A stretch of DNA of 64,000 nucleotides, taken from the NCBI RefSeq assembly GCF_007829885.1, contig NZ_VIWW01000001.1, positions 4,774,001 through 4,838,000 of the forward strand. The letters are read 5' to 3'. Below, piece after piece: positions 1-8,218 of this stretch. This DNA comes from Streptomyces brevispora. GTDB lineage: Bacteria; Actinomycetota; Actinomycetes; Streptomycetales; Streptomycetaceae. The number at the start of each line of letters is the position of its first letter. Within the stretch, counting starts at the first letter, position 1. A model generated the notes under the pieces. It saw only the letters and a list, made by a program, of their open reading frames with translations. It did not search any database and was not told the DNA's origin. Made by a program: the position numbers and the translations under genes.

Positions 1-2
1 CC

Positions 3-1214
3 CTGATCGGCTGTGCGATCGGCGCGGCCACCGCGGGCCGCATCGCCGACCGCATCGGCCGCATCCGCTGCATGCAGATCGCCTCCGTCCTCTTCACTGT
101 CAGCGCCGTCGGTTCCGCGCTCCCGTTCGCGCTCTGGGACCTGGCGATGTGGCGCATCATCGGCGGCTTCGCCATCGGCATGGCCTCGGTGATCGGCCCG
201 GCGTACATCGCGGAGGTCTCACCGCCCGCCTATCGAGGCCGCCTCGGCTCCTTCCAGCAGGCGGCGATCGTCATCGGCATCGCCATCTCCCAGTTGGTCA
301 ACTACGGCATCCTGCAGATCGCCGACGGCGACCAGCGCGGCAAGATCGGTGGCCTCGAGGCCTGGCAGTGGATGCTTGGCGTGATGGTCGTGCCCGCGCT
401 CCTGTACGGGCTGCTGTCCTTCGCGATCCCCGAGTCACCGCGGTTCCTGATCTCGGTCGGCAAGAAGGAGCGGGCCCGCAAGATCCTGTCGGAGGTCGAG
501 GGCAACGATGTCGACCTCGACGCCCGGGTGGCCGAGATCGAGACCGCGATGCACCGCGAGCACAAGTCGAGCTTCAAGGATCTGCTGGGCAGCCGCTTCG
601 GCTTCCTGCCCATCGTCTGGGTCGGTATCGGCCTGTCGGTCTTCCAGCAACTCGTCGGCATCAACGTGGCGTTCTACTACTCGGCGACGCTGTGGCAGTC
701 CGTCGGTATCAACCCGACCGACTCGTTCTTCTACTCGTTCACCACCTCGATCATCAACATCATCGGTACGGTGATCGCGATGGTTCTGGTGGACCGGGTG
801 GGCCGCCGGCCGCTGGCCCTCGTCGGCTCCTGCGGTATGGCCACCGCCCTCGCCTTCGAGGCGTGGGCCTTCTCCGCAGGTCTGGTCGACGGCAAACTCC
901 CCAGCACCCAGGGCGTGGTCGCGCTCGTCGCCGCCCACGTCTTCGTGCTCTTCTTCGCCCTGTCGTGGGGCGTCGTGGTCTGGGTCTTCCTCGGCGAGAT
1001 GTTCCCGAACCGGATCCGCGCCGCCGCGCTCGGCGTCGCCGCGTCCGCGCAGTGGATCGCCAACTGGGCGATCACCGCGAGCTTCCCGAGCCTGGCCGAC
1101 TGGAACCTGTCGGGCACGTACATCATCTACGCCTGCTTCGCCACGCTCTCGATCCCCTTCGTCATCAAGTTCGTCAAGGAGACCAAGGGCAAGAAGCTGG
1201 AGGAGATGGGCTGA
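3..1214 (+). CDS. glcP: Sugar permease of the MFS sugar-porter family, GlcP-like (5' end outside the window)
   Basis: Major facilitator of the sugar porter family, probably a glucose/H+ symporter in the cytoplasmic membrane. The reading frame is open from base 3, so the first two to three helices lie outside the window. Visible motifs are the loop 2-3 signature (GRIADRIGRIR) at the very start, PESPRFL after helix 6, QQLVGINVAFYYS in helix 7, DRVGRRP between helices 8 and 9, GEMFPNRIRAAALG near helix 10 and the C-terminal KETKGKKLEEM tail. About 403 codons are present; the S. coelicolor glucose permease is about 470 residues, so roughly 70 residues are missing. A strong hairpin follows at 1231-1270. 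The position near ftsY matches GlcP1 of S. coelicolor as I remember it. The family is certain; glucose specificity is inferred from synteny. Confidence 0.85.
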   Translation: MIGCAIGAATAGRIADRIGRIRCMQIASVLFTVSAVGSALPFALWDLAMWRIIGGFAIGMASVIGPAYIAEVSPPAYRGRLGSFQQAAIVIGIAISQLVNYGILQIADGDQRGKIGGLEAWQWMLGVMVVPALLYGLLSFAIPESPRFLISVGKKERARKILSEVEGNDVDLDARVAEIETAMHREHKSSFKDLLGSRFGFLPIVWVGIGLSVFQQLVGINVAFYYSATLWQSVGINPTDSFFYSFTTSIINIIGTVIAMVLVDRVGRRPLALVGSCGMATALAFEAWAFSAGLVDGKLPSTQGVVALVAAHVFVLFFALSWGVVVWVFLGEMFPNRIRAAALGVAASAQWIANWAITASFPSLADWNLSGTYIIYACFATLSIPFVIKFVKETKGKKLEEMG

Positions 1215-1728
1215 ACACCTTCCTGGGATCCGTACGGCCCCGGCGATTGCCTGCGAGCCGGGGCCGTACGCCGTTCGGGGGTCCCGGTGGCTCTCGCCGA
1301 AAGACAACGCTGAGGGCTGCGCCCCGGGCCGGCGAGCGGTGGCGGGTGAGGGGTGTGGGCCGCGCTTCTTGCCAGTGTGGATCACCAGCCGGGAAGGCGA
1401 TCTCCCGCAGCGAGAGGTGTTCGGTGTCCGGCAGGCGCACGGCGGTGGTGGGCATGTCGTTGTCGGAGACCGGTACTCCGCGTTCCCGGACCCGGGTGCT
1501 GATCTGTTCCTGGAACAGCCGGTGCACGCCGGAGGCTTCGAGGGCGTCCACCTGTCTCGACGGTGACCAGGAGGTGCCGGGAACCCATTTACGCGCAAAG
1601 AGCGGTTCGTCGAGCTCGAAGACTCCGTGGCCGACCCGCAGGTGCACGTTCTCGTCGTCGAACGTCAGCGGCTCCATGCTCGTGGAGCGAAGCCAGCTCA
1701 CCTGATCCGGCCGCCTCGTGAGCCTCAC
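1174..1728 (-). CDS. Uncharacterised protein, possibly with a degenerate 3' end
   Basis: I do not recognise this protein. A GTG start at 1728 is preceded by a good ribosome-binding site (GGGGAGGA, about 6 nt upstream) and lies 17 nt after the stop of the DUF3592 gene, so the start looks genuine and operon-linked. The first ~115 residues look like ordinary protein (for example FDDENVHLRVGHGVFELDE). After about residue 120 the sequence becomes rich in Arg and Pro, runs through the glcP terminator hairpin and ends inside the glcP coding region. The frame may therefore have lost its natural stop through a frameshift or deletion around 1300-1380. There is no signal peptide and no membrane segment. 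Treat it as a real 5' end with an uncertain 3' end. Confidence 0.4.
   Translation of the reverse strand: MRLTRRPDQVSWLRSTSMEPLTFDDENVHLRVGHGVFELDEPLFARKWVPGTSWSPSRQVDALEASGVHRLFQEQISTRVRERGVPVSDNDMPTTAVRLPDTEHLSLREIAFPAGDPHWQEARPTPLTRHRSPARGAALSVVFRREPPGPPNGVRPRLAGNRRGRTDPRKVFSPSPPASCPWSP
1231..1270 (+). terminator. Intrinsic terminator-like hairpin after glcP
   Basis: A perfect 14-bp inverted repeat (cgtacggccccggc / gccggggccgtacg) with a 12-nt loop lies 17 bases after the glcP stop codon. It lacks a clear T-tract, as is usual in Streptomyces. It also lies inside the opposing reading frame 1174-1728, which argues against the C-terminal part of that frame being a real coding sequence. Confidence 0.8.
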
Positions 1729-1745
1729 CAGCGTCCTCCCCGTCC

Positions 1746-2609
1746 TCAGAGGAGCACCCCTCCCGCCACGGCCGTCGCCGCGAACACGATGATCACCAGG
1801 ATGTTGAACGTCACGTCCTGACCCTCCGAGCGGTGTTCGGCCGCGCGGTCCAGAGTGAAGTCGGCCGGGTCGGCGGGCGTGTAGTGGACCGTGACGTCAC
1901 GGCCGTACGCGCCGGCGGGGTCCGCCAGATGCGACGTGCAGAGGGCCGTGACAGACGTGCCCTCGCGGGTGGTGAACGACACGACCGGGGTGATGGTGGT
2001 CCAGGTGTGGCCGTCGTCCTGGTCGACGCTGACGTCCTTCAGGACCGCGACGACCCGGCCCCGCACGGTGTCCATCGCGGCCAGCCTGCCGAGGCGATCG
2101 TTCTTGGCACGTACCGTCCCGGGCAGGTGAAAGGCGGCGAAGACCGCCCACGGGCCGCAGAAGCCGATCAGCGCCCACGGCCACCCCCGGTCGACCGCGG
2201 CGAGGACCACCAGCCCGACGTGGACCAGGAAGAGCGCGAAGCCGGCCCAGCCCAGCCCGCGACCGGGCTCCTCGGGGATGTTGGAGAACCGGTGGACGTG
2301 CGGTCTGCCCCGCGGGTAGCTGACCCCGATCTCCCGGCCCTCCCACGCGGCGGTGATCATCTCGCCGCACTCACCGTCGTTCGTCACGGTGACCTCCTGC
2401 CCGGAGGCCGGGTCGCGGTAGGAGACGACCACCGATATCCCGCCCTTGCGGGACCCACCGTGCCGGGGCTCCCGCACCCGCTCGATCCGCCCCGTGAGCC
2501 GGACCGTCCGCTGCTCCGCGGTCACCCCGGCCAGCGACATGCCGCACCCGGCCAGCGCCACCACACCCCACACCGCACACCACAACAGCAGGAACTCGTC
2601 CCACCCCAT
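1746..2609 (-). CDS. DUF3592-like membrane protein
   Basis: A 287-residue membrane protein of unknown function. An N-terminal hydrophobic segment (residues ~5-28) precedes a soluble module containing VVVSYRDPASGQEVTV. Two further hydrophobic stretches lie in the middle (around GWAGFALFLVHVGLVVLAAVD and WALIGFCGPWAVFAAFHL). A second soluble module (TPVVSFTTREGTSVTA ... VTVHYTPADP) and a C-terminal membrane segment (VIIVFAATAVAGGVLL) follow. The paired beta-rich modules with 'V-Y-P/DP' strands resemble DUF3592 proteins. The ATG at 2609 follows the upstream membrane gene by 23 nt on the same strand, so the two and the downstream frame 1174-1728 probably form one transcript. The function is unknown. 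Confidence 0.7.
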   Translation of the reverse strand: MGWDEFLLLWCAVWGVVALAGCGMSLAGVTAEQRTVRLTGRIERVREPRHGGSRKGGISVVVSYRDPASGQEVTVTNDGECGEMITAAWEGREIGVSYPRGRPHVHRFSNIPEEPGRGLGWAGFALFLVHVGLVVLAAVDRGWPWALIGFCGPWAVFAAFHLPGTVRAKNDRLGRLAAMDTVRGRVVAVLKDVSVDQDDGHTWTTITPVVSFTTREGTSVTALCTSHLADPAGAYGRDVTVHYTPADPADFTLDRAAEHRSEGQDVTFNILVIIVFAATAVAGGVLL

Positions 2610-2632
2610 GCGCCCTCCCCCAGTCGATCCGG

Positions 2633-3736
2633 TCAACTTCCGGTGCGCCGAAGCACTTTGCCCTGCCCGTCCGCCTCCAGCGTTCCCGTGCCGCCGTCGC
2701 CGGTGACCATGACCCTCAGCGTGAGCGAGCCGGTGACGCCGTCGGCGGACAGTTGCCAGCTCTTCGGGGAGGCGACGCCGAGAGTGGTCCTGGCTTCCTC
2801 GACCAGGCCGGGGAGGCGATCGTAGGGCAGGGAGCGCGGGTCGAACCCGGCGCTCGTCACGCCGGTGGGGGAGAAGACGATCGTCAGCAGACGGTCCTGC
2901 ACGACGACGGTGAGCGCCCGGCGCTCGTCCGCGCCCCGCGTCAACGACTCGACGGCCTTGCGCAGTTCGCCCCGGTCGAGCATCGACCGGCCCGGACCGA
3001 TGGTGACCGTGCCGGTCCCCGACGTCACGGTGGTCGTGGACGAGGAGGAGGAGGAGACGGACGGTCTCCGGGAGGTGCCGCTCTCGGCGGGGCCGAACAG
3101 GTCGGCGCGGAACAGCAGGAGCACGGCGCCCGCGCCGAGCAGCAGGCCGAGGAGCGTGAGGAGACCGCCGGCACAGCCCGCCGGGGAATCGCTCTCCATG
3201 GCCGGACCGGGCACCGAATCCACCTGGGCCCCGGCAGCCCGCTCCTCCCACTCCGGGGTGGGCCGCTTCACGATCCGCGTCTTCCACGGCCGGTCCGGCG
3301 GATACTCGACCACCACGACCCCGCGCGGCCGGTAGTCGGGCAATTCGACGAGGTTGATGTCCTGCCGGATCTCGACACGGTACGCGGGCGCCTCGTCCGG
3401 CGCCACGGTCAGTTCGAACCGCACCGGTACGTCGCTGGTCTCACCTCCGACCGCCTCCATGCTCTCGATCACCGCGAGCGCCGTGCGCGGTACGACGGCC
3501 GCCTCACGGGCGCGCCGCGGCAGCGTGGAGCCGAAGAGGACCAGACCGTAGACCGCGGGCAGGACCAGCCCCAAAACGATCAGCGGCACCTTCTCGACGA
3601 CGCACCCGCTGATGAAGGCGGTCAGCGACGCCCCGATCACCCCGCCCGTCAGGAACCCCAGGGCGAGGCCGGCGGGTGTGTGGTGCGTGGGCGGCGCGCC
3701 CGCGGGCATCGTCATGGGGCCGATTGTGCACGCCAT
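2633..3736 (-). CDS. Uncharacterised membrane protein (paired with the DUF3592-like gene)
   Basis: A 367-residue predicted membrane protein. Two hydrophobic helices near the N-terminus (ALGFLTGGVIGASLTAFISG and LIVLGLVLPAVYGLVLFG) are followed by a cytosolic or extracellular beta-rich segment (VPVRFELTVAPDEAPAYRVEI, then GVVVVEYPPDRPWKTRIV). A third membrane segment (LLTLLGLLLGAGAVLLLF) precedes a Ser-rich linker and a ~150-residue C-terminal domain. The C-terminal part could be a small sensor or binding domain, but I do not recognise it. Alternative ATG starts exist at 3715 and 3709, and none has a convincing ribosome-binding site. It is the first gene of a probable three-gene minus-strand unit. 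Confidence 0.6.
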   Translation of the reverse strand: MACTIGPMTMPAGAPPTHHTPAGLALGFLTGGVIGASLTAFISGCVVEKVPLIVLGLVLPAVYGLVLFGSTLPRRAREAAVVPRTALAVIESMEAVGGETSDVPVRFELTVAPDEAPAYRVEIRQDINLVELPDYRPRGVVVVEYPPDRPWKTRIVKRPTPEWEERAAGAQVDSVPGPAMESDSPAGCAGGLLTLLGLLLGAGAVLLLFRADLFGPAESGTSRRPSVSSSSSSTTTVTSGTGTVTIGPGRSMLDRGELRKAVESLTRGADERRALTVVVQDRLLTIVFSPTGVTSAGFDPRSLPYDRLPGLVEEARTTLGVASPKSWQLSADGVTGSLTLRVMVTGDGGTGTLEADGQGKVLRRTGS

Positions 3737-3925
3737 GGCCGACGGCCGACAGACCTGTGGACGACCTTCGCGGTCACGGCGGGACCGCCTCGATCGTGCC
3801 CCTCAAGTGGTGCGACGCGGTCCCGGTTTCACCCGGGGCCAAGGCGGCCGGGGCCGGCCGGAGCGCCTCAACGCAGGCTCCCGGGACTGACGTTGTTCGT
3901 TCGGCGAGAACTGCGGGGACCCCGT

Positions 3926-4891
3926 TCAGTCGCCGGTCGCCTCGCAGAACAGCCGCAGACTGCGCCACCCCTCCTCGACCGGCATCCCGCCGCACAGCGG
4001 ATGCAGCACCAGGCTGTCCAGCTCCCGGCCCAGCGCCGCGCACCCCTGCGGGGTGACGACCCGGTAGACGCCCTCGTCACGCAGTTCCGCCACCGTCGTC
4101 GCCGCCGAACGGACGGCCGAGCGGATGTCCTTGGACTGCCAGGAGGCGTACGTGCGGGCCTCGTGCAGGAAGTGCTCCCCGTACTCGGCCCACGTCCGGT
4201 CCGGGTCCTCGGACACATGCAGCAACGGTGTCTCGGCCGCGGGCATCATGCAGAAGCCCTCCGTGCCGTGCTCCGCACGCTGCTCGTGGTAGTACGCCTC
4301 CAGCTCCGGCAGATGCGCGCTCGGGAACAGCGGCAGCCCCAGCCGCGCCGCCCGCCGCGCCGCCGCCCGGGAGCTGCCGCCCACCAGCAGCAGCGGGTGC
4401 GGCCGGGTGAAGGGGCGCGGGGAGACCGTGACCGTACGGCCGCGGAACTCGAACGGCTCCCCGGTCCACGCCAGCAACAATGTCTCCAGCAACTCGTCCT
4501 GGAGCCGGCCGCGCCTGCCCCATTCGACGCCCGCCCGCTCGTACTCCTCGGGCCGGTAGCCGATCCCCGCCACCGTGACCAGCCGGCCCGCGCTCAGCAG
4601 GTCGAGCACCGCGATGTCCTCCGCCAGCCGCAGCGGGTCGTGCAGCGGCCCGATGATGGCGGAGACCGTGACCGCGATCCGGTCGGTGGCGCCGAAGACG
4701 GCACCGGCGAGGACGAACGGGGAAGGCAGCCAGGAGTTGGCGACCCCGTGGTGCTCCTCGGTCTGCACGGTGTCGATGCCGTGCTCGTCGGCGTACGCGG
4801 CCATGTCCAGGGCCGCGCGGTAGCGGGCCGAGAGCGAGGCGGGTGTGGCGGCTGGGTCGACGAGGTTGAACCGGACGACTGTGAAGGCCAT
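3926..4891 (-). CDS. Luciferase-like flavin-dependent monooxygenase (LLM class)
   Basis: A 321-residue protein of the bacterial luciferase/F420-flavin oxidoreductase superfamily (TIM barrel). Recognisable features are the N-terminal strand with AAYADEHGIDTVQTEEHHG, the RIAVTVSAIIGPLHDPLRLAED segment and LSAGRLVTVAGIGYRPEEYERAG, a hallmark of LLM enzymes. PHPLLLVGGSSRAAARRAARLGLPLF follows. Such enzymes hydroxylate or oxidise substrates with FMNH2 or F420; the substrate cannot be read from the sequence. The ATG at 4891 has a GAAGGGGA ribosome-binding site. It lies 56 nt downstream of an NCS1 permease on the same strand, suggesting uptake and oxidation of a nitrogenous compound (inference). Confidence 0.8.
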   Translation of the reverse strand: MAFTVVRFNLVDPAATPASLSARYRAALDMAAYADEHGIDTVQTEEHHGVANSWLPSPFVLAGAVFGATDRIAVTVSAIIGPLHDPLRLAEDIAVLDLLSAGRLVTVAGIGYRPEEYERAGVEWGRRGRLQDELLETLLLAWTGEPFEFRGRTVTVSPRPFTRPHPLLLVGGSSRAAARRAARLGLPLFPSAHLPELEAYYHEQRAEHGTEGFCMMPAAETPLLHVSEDPDRTWAEYGEHFLHEARTYASWQSKDIRSAVRSAATTVAELRDEGVYRVVTPQGCAALGRELDSLVLHPLCGGMPVEEGWRSLRLFCEATGD

Positions 4892-4947
4892 GACGTTGTC
4901 CCCTTCGCCGGACGGGCTGGGCGAGCCGGACCTTAGCTGACGCGGCA

Positions 4948-6339
4948 TCAGATGTGTAGGGCGGTGGCGCCCCGCCGTGAGCCGGGGCGCGGCAGTGCCG
5001 CGTACAGGCCGCCCGAGACGACGATGGTGACGGCCCAGCCGAGCCCGTTGCGCCCGGCCCAGGTAGCGGCGAGCGGACCGGCGAACCACTGCACGCCGGT
5101 GAAGAGCAGCCCCACCACCAGGCCCGCGGCCCAGGCCGCCACGGCCGGCCACGAGAAGCCGCCCGTGTACCAGTAGGCGCTGGCGGGAGTGGTGTCCAGG
5201 AGCGCCACCGGATCGTATGCGCGCCCCCGCAACTGGTCCATGCCGAAGACCCCGATCCAGGCCGAGAACGTCACCGCGAGCAGATTCAGAAAGGAGATGA
5301 ACAGATCGATGAAACTGTTCGCGACCATCATCAACAGCGTCCCCAGGAACAGGCTGATCGCGGCATTCGTGCCGACCGCCCAGGCGCGCGGGACGCGGAA
5401 TCCCAGCGTCTGCGCGGTGAATCCCGCCGAATACATCGACATGGCATTGATCAGCACCATGCCGATCACGGCGACGAGCAGATACGGCACCGAGATCCAG
5501 TCCGGCAGCAATGCGCCGATGAAGGAGACCGGATCCCGGGTGACAGCCAGTCCCGGCGTACCCACCGCCATCACCGCTCCCATCAGCACCATCGGCAGAA
5601 ACACGATTCCAGCGCCGCCCACGGTCGCCGCGACGATCGCCCGGCCGGACGCGGTGCGCGGCAGGTAGCGGGTGAAGTCCGGGCCCGTGGGGGCCCAGCT
5701 GATGCCGCCGGCCGCCAGGGTGCCGATGCCCGCGATCATCATCGAGGTCGGTCCGGCCGGCCGGTCCAGGACGTCCTGCCACGGGGTCGCACCGGCCAGA
5801 TACGCCAGGACGAGGATGCTGAACCCGCCGAAGAGGCAGGCGGACCAGGCGGAGCACACCAGCAGGGCCCGCGCCCCCAGCCCCGACAGCAGAAAACCGG
5901 CCGCCACGAAGGCCGTGAGGGTCGCCATGATCAGGGCCGGGGTGCTCCGGACCCCGAAGAGCAGATCGAGCACGGCCAGCACGGCGTACGAACCGGTGAC
6001 CGCGTTGATCGTCTCCCAGCCCCAGCGGGCGACCCAGATCAGCGCACCGGGCGCCAGATTGCCCCGCTGCCCGAAGACGGCCCGGGAGAGCGCCATGCCG
6101 GGTGCGCCGCCGTGCTTCCCCGCGATGGAGATCAGCCCGACCATCCCGTACGAGAGGACGGGGGCGGCGGCCGCGACCACCAGCACCTGCCAGAAGCTCA
6201 GTGCGCTGAAGACGATGAGGCCCGCGCCCATGGTGAGCAGCAGCACGGCCATGTTGGCCGCGACCCAGGTGGGGAAGAGGGTTCGGACCCGGCCGGTGCG
6301 CTCGCCGTCGGGCACGGGGTCCAGACCACGGGTCTCCAC
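4948..6339 (-). CDS. NCS1-family purine/cytosine permease (CodB-like)
   Basis: A 463-residue integral membrane protein with about twelve hydrophobic segments, belonging to the nucleobase:cation symporter-1 family. Typical features are the early GRVRTLFPTWVAANM segment before helix 1, the GLISIAGKHGGAPGMALSRAVFG loop, ARWGWETINAVTGSYAVL in helix 3 and the SWAPTGPDFTRYLPR loop. It imports a nucleobase or related heterocycle such as cytosine, hydantoin or allantoin; the substrate is not determinable by eye. It precedes the LLM monooxygenase on the same strand, probably in one transcript. The start is the ATG at 6339. Confidence 0.85.
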   Translation of the reverse strand: METRGLDPVPDGERTGRVRTLFPTWVAANMAVLLLTMGAGLIVFSALSFWQVLVVAAAAPVLSYGMVGLISIAGKHGGAPGMALSRAVFGQRGNLAPGALIWVARWGWETINAVTGSYAVLAVLDLLFGVRSTPALIMATLTAFVAAGFLLSGLGARALLVCSAWSACLFGGFSILVLAYLAGATPWQDVLDRPAGPTSMMIAGIGTLAAGGISWAPTGPDFTRYLPRTASGRAIVAATVGGAGIVFLPMVLMGAVMAVGTPGLAVTRDPVSFIGALLPDWISVPYLLVAVIGMVLINAMSMYSAGFTAQTLGFRVPRAWAVGTNAAISLFLGTLLMMVANSFIDLFISFLNLLAVTFSAWIGVFGMDQLRGRAYDPVALLDTTPASAYWYTGGFSWPAVAAWAAGLVVGLLFTGVQWFAGPLAATWAGRNGLGWAVTIVVSGGLYAALPRPGSRRGATALHI

Positions 6340-6479
6340 GGGCAGGATCGTACCTTTTGTGAGGTGTCGGGGGTTGTGGCCGTATTCAATTCATGGGTGC
6401 CGCCCGGCCCGTGTCCGGCAAGCTGACCGGGTCCCGGCCGGCGGGTGCCGTCCGGAACGGACCGGAGGATGCCGTGGAG

Positions 6480-6767
6480 ATGACCTTGGCTCGCGTGGTG
6501 AAGACGTGTGCCGGGTGCCCCGCCCAGTGGGACGCGTGGACGACCGGCGGCCAGTACCTGTACTTGCGCTACCGGCACGGCGTCGGCAGTGTCGAGCGAC
6601 AGCCGTGCGAGGATCCCGGCACCTGGCACGACGACCCGTCCGAGACCGTGGCCGAATGGGACGACGGCACCGGGAGCGGGCAGATCGAGCTCCTCGGCTT
6701 CCTCGACCGGGCCGGGCTGAGCCTGGTGCCCGGGGCGGAGGTCTCGGAGCGGTTGAGCATGCGGTAG
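6480..6767 (+). CDS. Small uncharacterised protein
   Basis: A 95-residue acidic protein that I cannot assign to a known function. It starts MTLARVVKTCAGCPAQWD, with a CxxC pair near the N-terminus, and continues through a Tyr/Arg-rich stretch (QYLYLRYRHG). A GGAGG sequence at 6464-6468 would serve either the ATG at 6480 or, with better spacing, an in-frame GTG at 6474 (two residues longer). It is transcribed away from the NCS1 permease gene. Similar small proteins are, from memory, widespread in Streptomyces, which together with the ribosome-binding site supports it being real. Confidence 0.6.
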   Translation: MTLARVVKTCAGCPAQWDAWTTGGQYLYLRYRHGVGSVERQPCEDPGTWHDDPSETVAEWDDGTGSGQIELLGFLDRAGLSLVPGAEVSERLSMR

Positions 6768-6994
6768 GGCTGTGGGGGCAGGAGTTCCACCGGTCCGTGC
6801 CGGGTGCCGGCGCCCACTCGGCCCTCGGCGGCCGCGTGCATTCCCCTATTGCCGCCACAGACTGACGACGTCGGATATTGAGACGTCGCGAGTTCCCGTC
6901 CGGGGGCAAAGGGCCGCGAGGCGCCCAGACCCGGAGGGCCCGCCCCGGAGTCTTACGCCTGGTGAGAGGCTCGGCGGGGCGTCGCCCGTCGGTA

Positions 6995-8218
6995 TCAGCG
7001 GTGCTCGGCGGGGCTGCTGTCCACCGTCCGGTCGGATTCGGCCGGACGGCTCTGCTCCGCGGGCGGCAGCATCCGCTCGGTGAGCAGTACCGCGAGCGAG
7101 GTGACGGTCAGCAGCCCGCCCATCAGGAACGTGGCCCGCACGTTCCAGGCGGGCAGGACGAGGCCGCCGAGTAGTGCCCCGCCCGCGATCCCGGCGTTGT
7201 AGGCGCCGGAGTTGGCCGCCAGGGCGATTTCGGTACGGCCGGGGGCGAAGCGCAGCATCTGGTTCTGCGTGGCCATGAACACCGGGCCGAGTGAGCCGCC
7301 CAGCAGCACCAGGCACGCGACGGCTCCGGCCGGGGCGCTGCCGAACGCGTACAGGCTCAGCATGCCGGCCGCCTGGGTGGCCACCGGTAGGGCCAGCGTG
7401 CCGCGCGGGTAGCGGTCCAGGAGCGGCCCCGCGATCGTCACACCGACCACGCCCGCGATGCCGGAGACCATCAACAGAGCGCTGACGGAGGTGTCGGAGA
7501 AGCCGCTCACGTCACCCAGGAACTTCACGAGGTACGTATAGCCCGCGAACGCGCCCGTGGCGGACAGGGCGGTGGTCGCCAGCACGATCTGGAACCGCCG
7601 CTTGTCGGGTGCCGAACCGTAGGCCGCGTGCCCCTCCTCCGGGCGGGACGTCGGGAGGAGAACAGCGATCGTGAGGAGGGAGGCCAGCCCCAGCCCGGCC
7701 AGCACGATGAGCGGGACCTGCCACGTGCTCTGCTGGCCTAGCCACGTACCGAGCGGGACACCCAAGACCAGGGCCAGTGAACCGGCCACCGACAGCACCC
7801 CGATCACCCGCCCCCGGACAGCCGGTGGGAACAGGCCAACCGCCACCGGTCCCATCACCGCCCAGAACAGGGCCTGGGCGAGCGCGGTCACCAGCCGGGC
7901 GATCATCAGCAGCCAGTAGCTGGAGCCCAGCGCCGAGATCAGGCTGGACAGGACGAGCGCGGCCAGCAGCACGGTGAGCACATGGCGGCGCGGCATGGAC
8001 CGGGTGGCTTGCGCGAGAGGCAGGGAGACCAGGGCGACGGTCAGCCCGTAGGCGGTGACCAGATAGCCCACCGCCGAGAGTGACACCTGCACGTCGGCCG
8101 AGATGAGATTGAGCAGCCCGATCGGCAGATTCTCCGTGGTGTTGAAAGTAAACGCGGCCAGCATCAGGGCCGAGAGCACAGCCAGCCTGTGCCAGCGAGT
8201 CGACGGTGCCGTCGCCAT
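6995..8218 (-). CDS. MFS drug/sugar efflux transporter (DHA1, AraJ-like)
   Basis: A 407-residue twelve-helix major facilitator. It begins with a long hydrophobic helix (LAVLSALMLAAFTFNTTENLP) typical of DHA1 efflux pumps such as AraJ/YdhP. It has the loop 2-3 region ATRSMPRRHVLTVLL, motif C-like GVPLGTWLGQQSTWQ in helix 5, and the sequence NSGAYNAGIAGGALLGG near helix 10, which is characteristic of AraJ-like exporters. The ATG at 8218 follows a GGGAAGAGG ribosome-binding site. The substrate is unknown; export of a drug or metabolite is likely. A vestige of an oxidoreductase gene lies upstream at 8400-8489 on the opposite strand. Confidence 0.85.
   Translation of the reverse strand: MATAPSTRWHRLAVLSALMLAAFTFNTTENLPIGLLNLISADVQVSLSAVGYLVTAYGLTVALVSLPLAQATRSMPRRHVLTVLLAALVLSSLISALGSSYWLLMIARLVTALAQALFWAVMGPVAVGLFPPAVRGRVIGVLSVAGSLALVLGVPLGTWLGQQSTWQVPLIVLAGLGLASLLTIAVLLPTSRPEEGHAAYGSAPDKRRFQIVLATTALSATGAFAGYTYLVKFLGDVSGFSDTSVSALLMVSGIAGVVGVTIAGPLLDRYPRGTLALPVATQAAGMLSLYAFGSAPAGAVACLVLLGGSLGPVFMATQNQMLRFAPGRTEIALAANSGAYNAGIAGGALLGGLVLPAWNVRATFLMGGLLTVTSLAVLLTERMLPPAEQSRPAESDRTVDSSPAEHR

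Noticed and set aside
1746..3287. A 513-codon minus-strand frame that would fuse the DUF3592 gene to its neighbour
   Set aside because: Only the part from 2609 onward looks like protein. The upstream part is a frame-shifted read of the 2633-3736 gene, rich in Arg and Gly.
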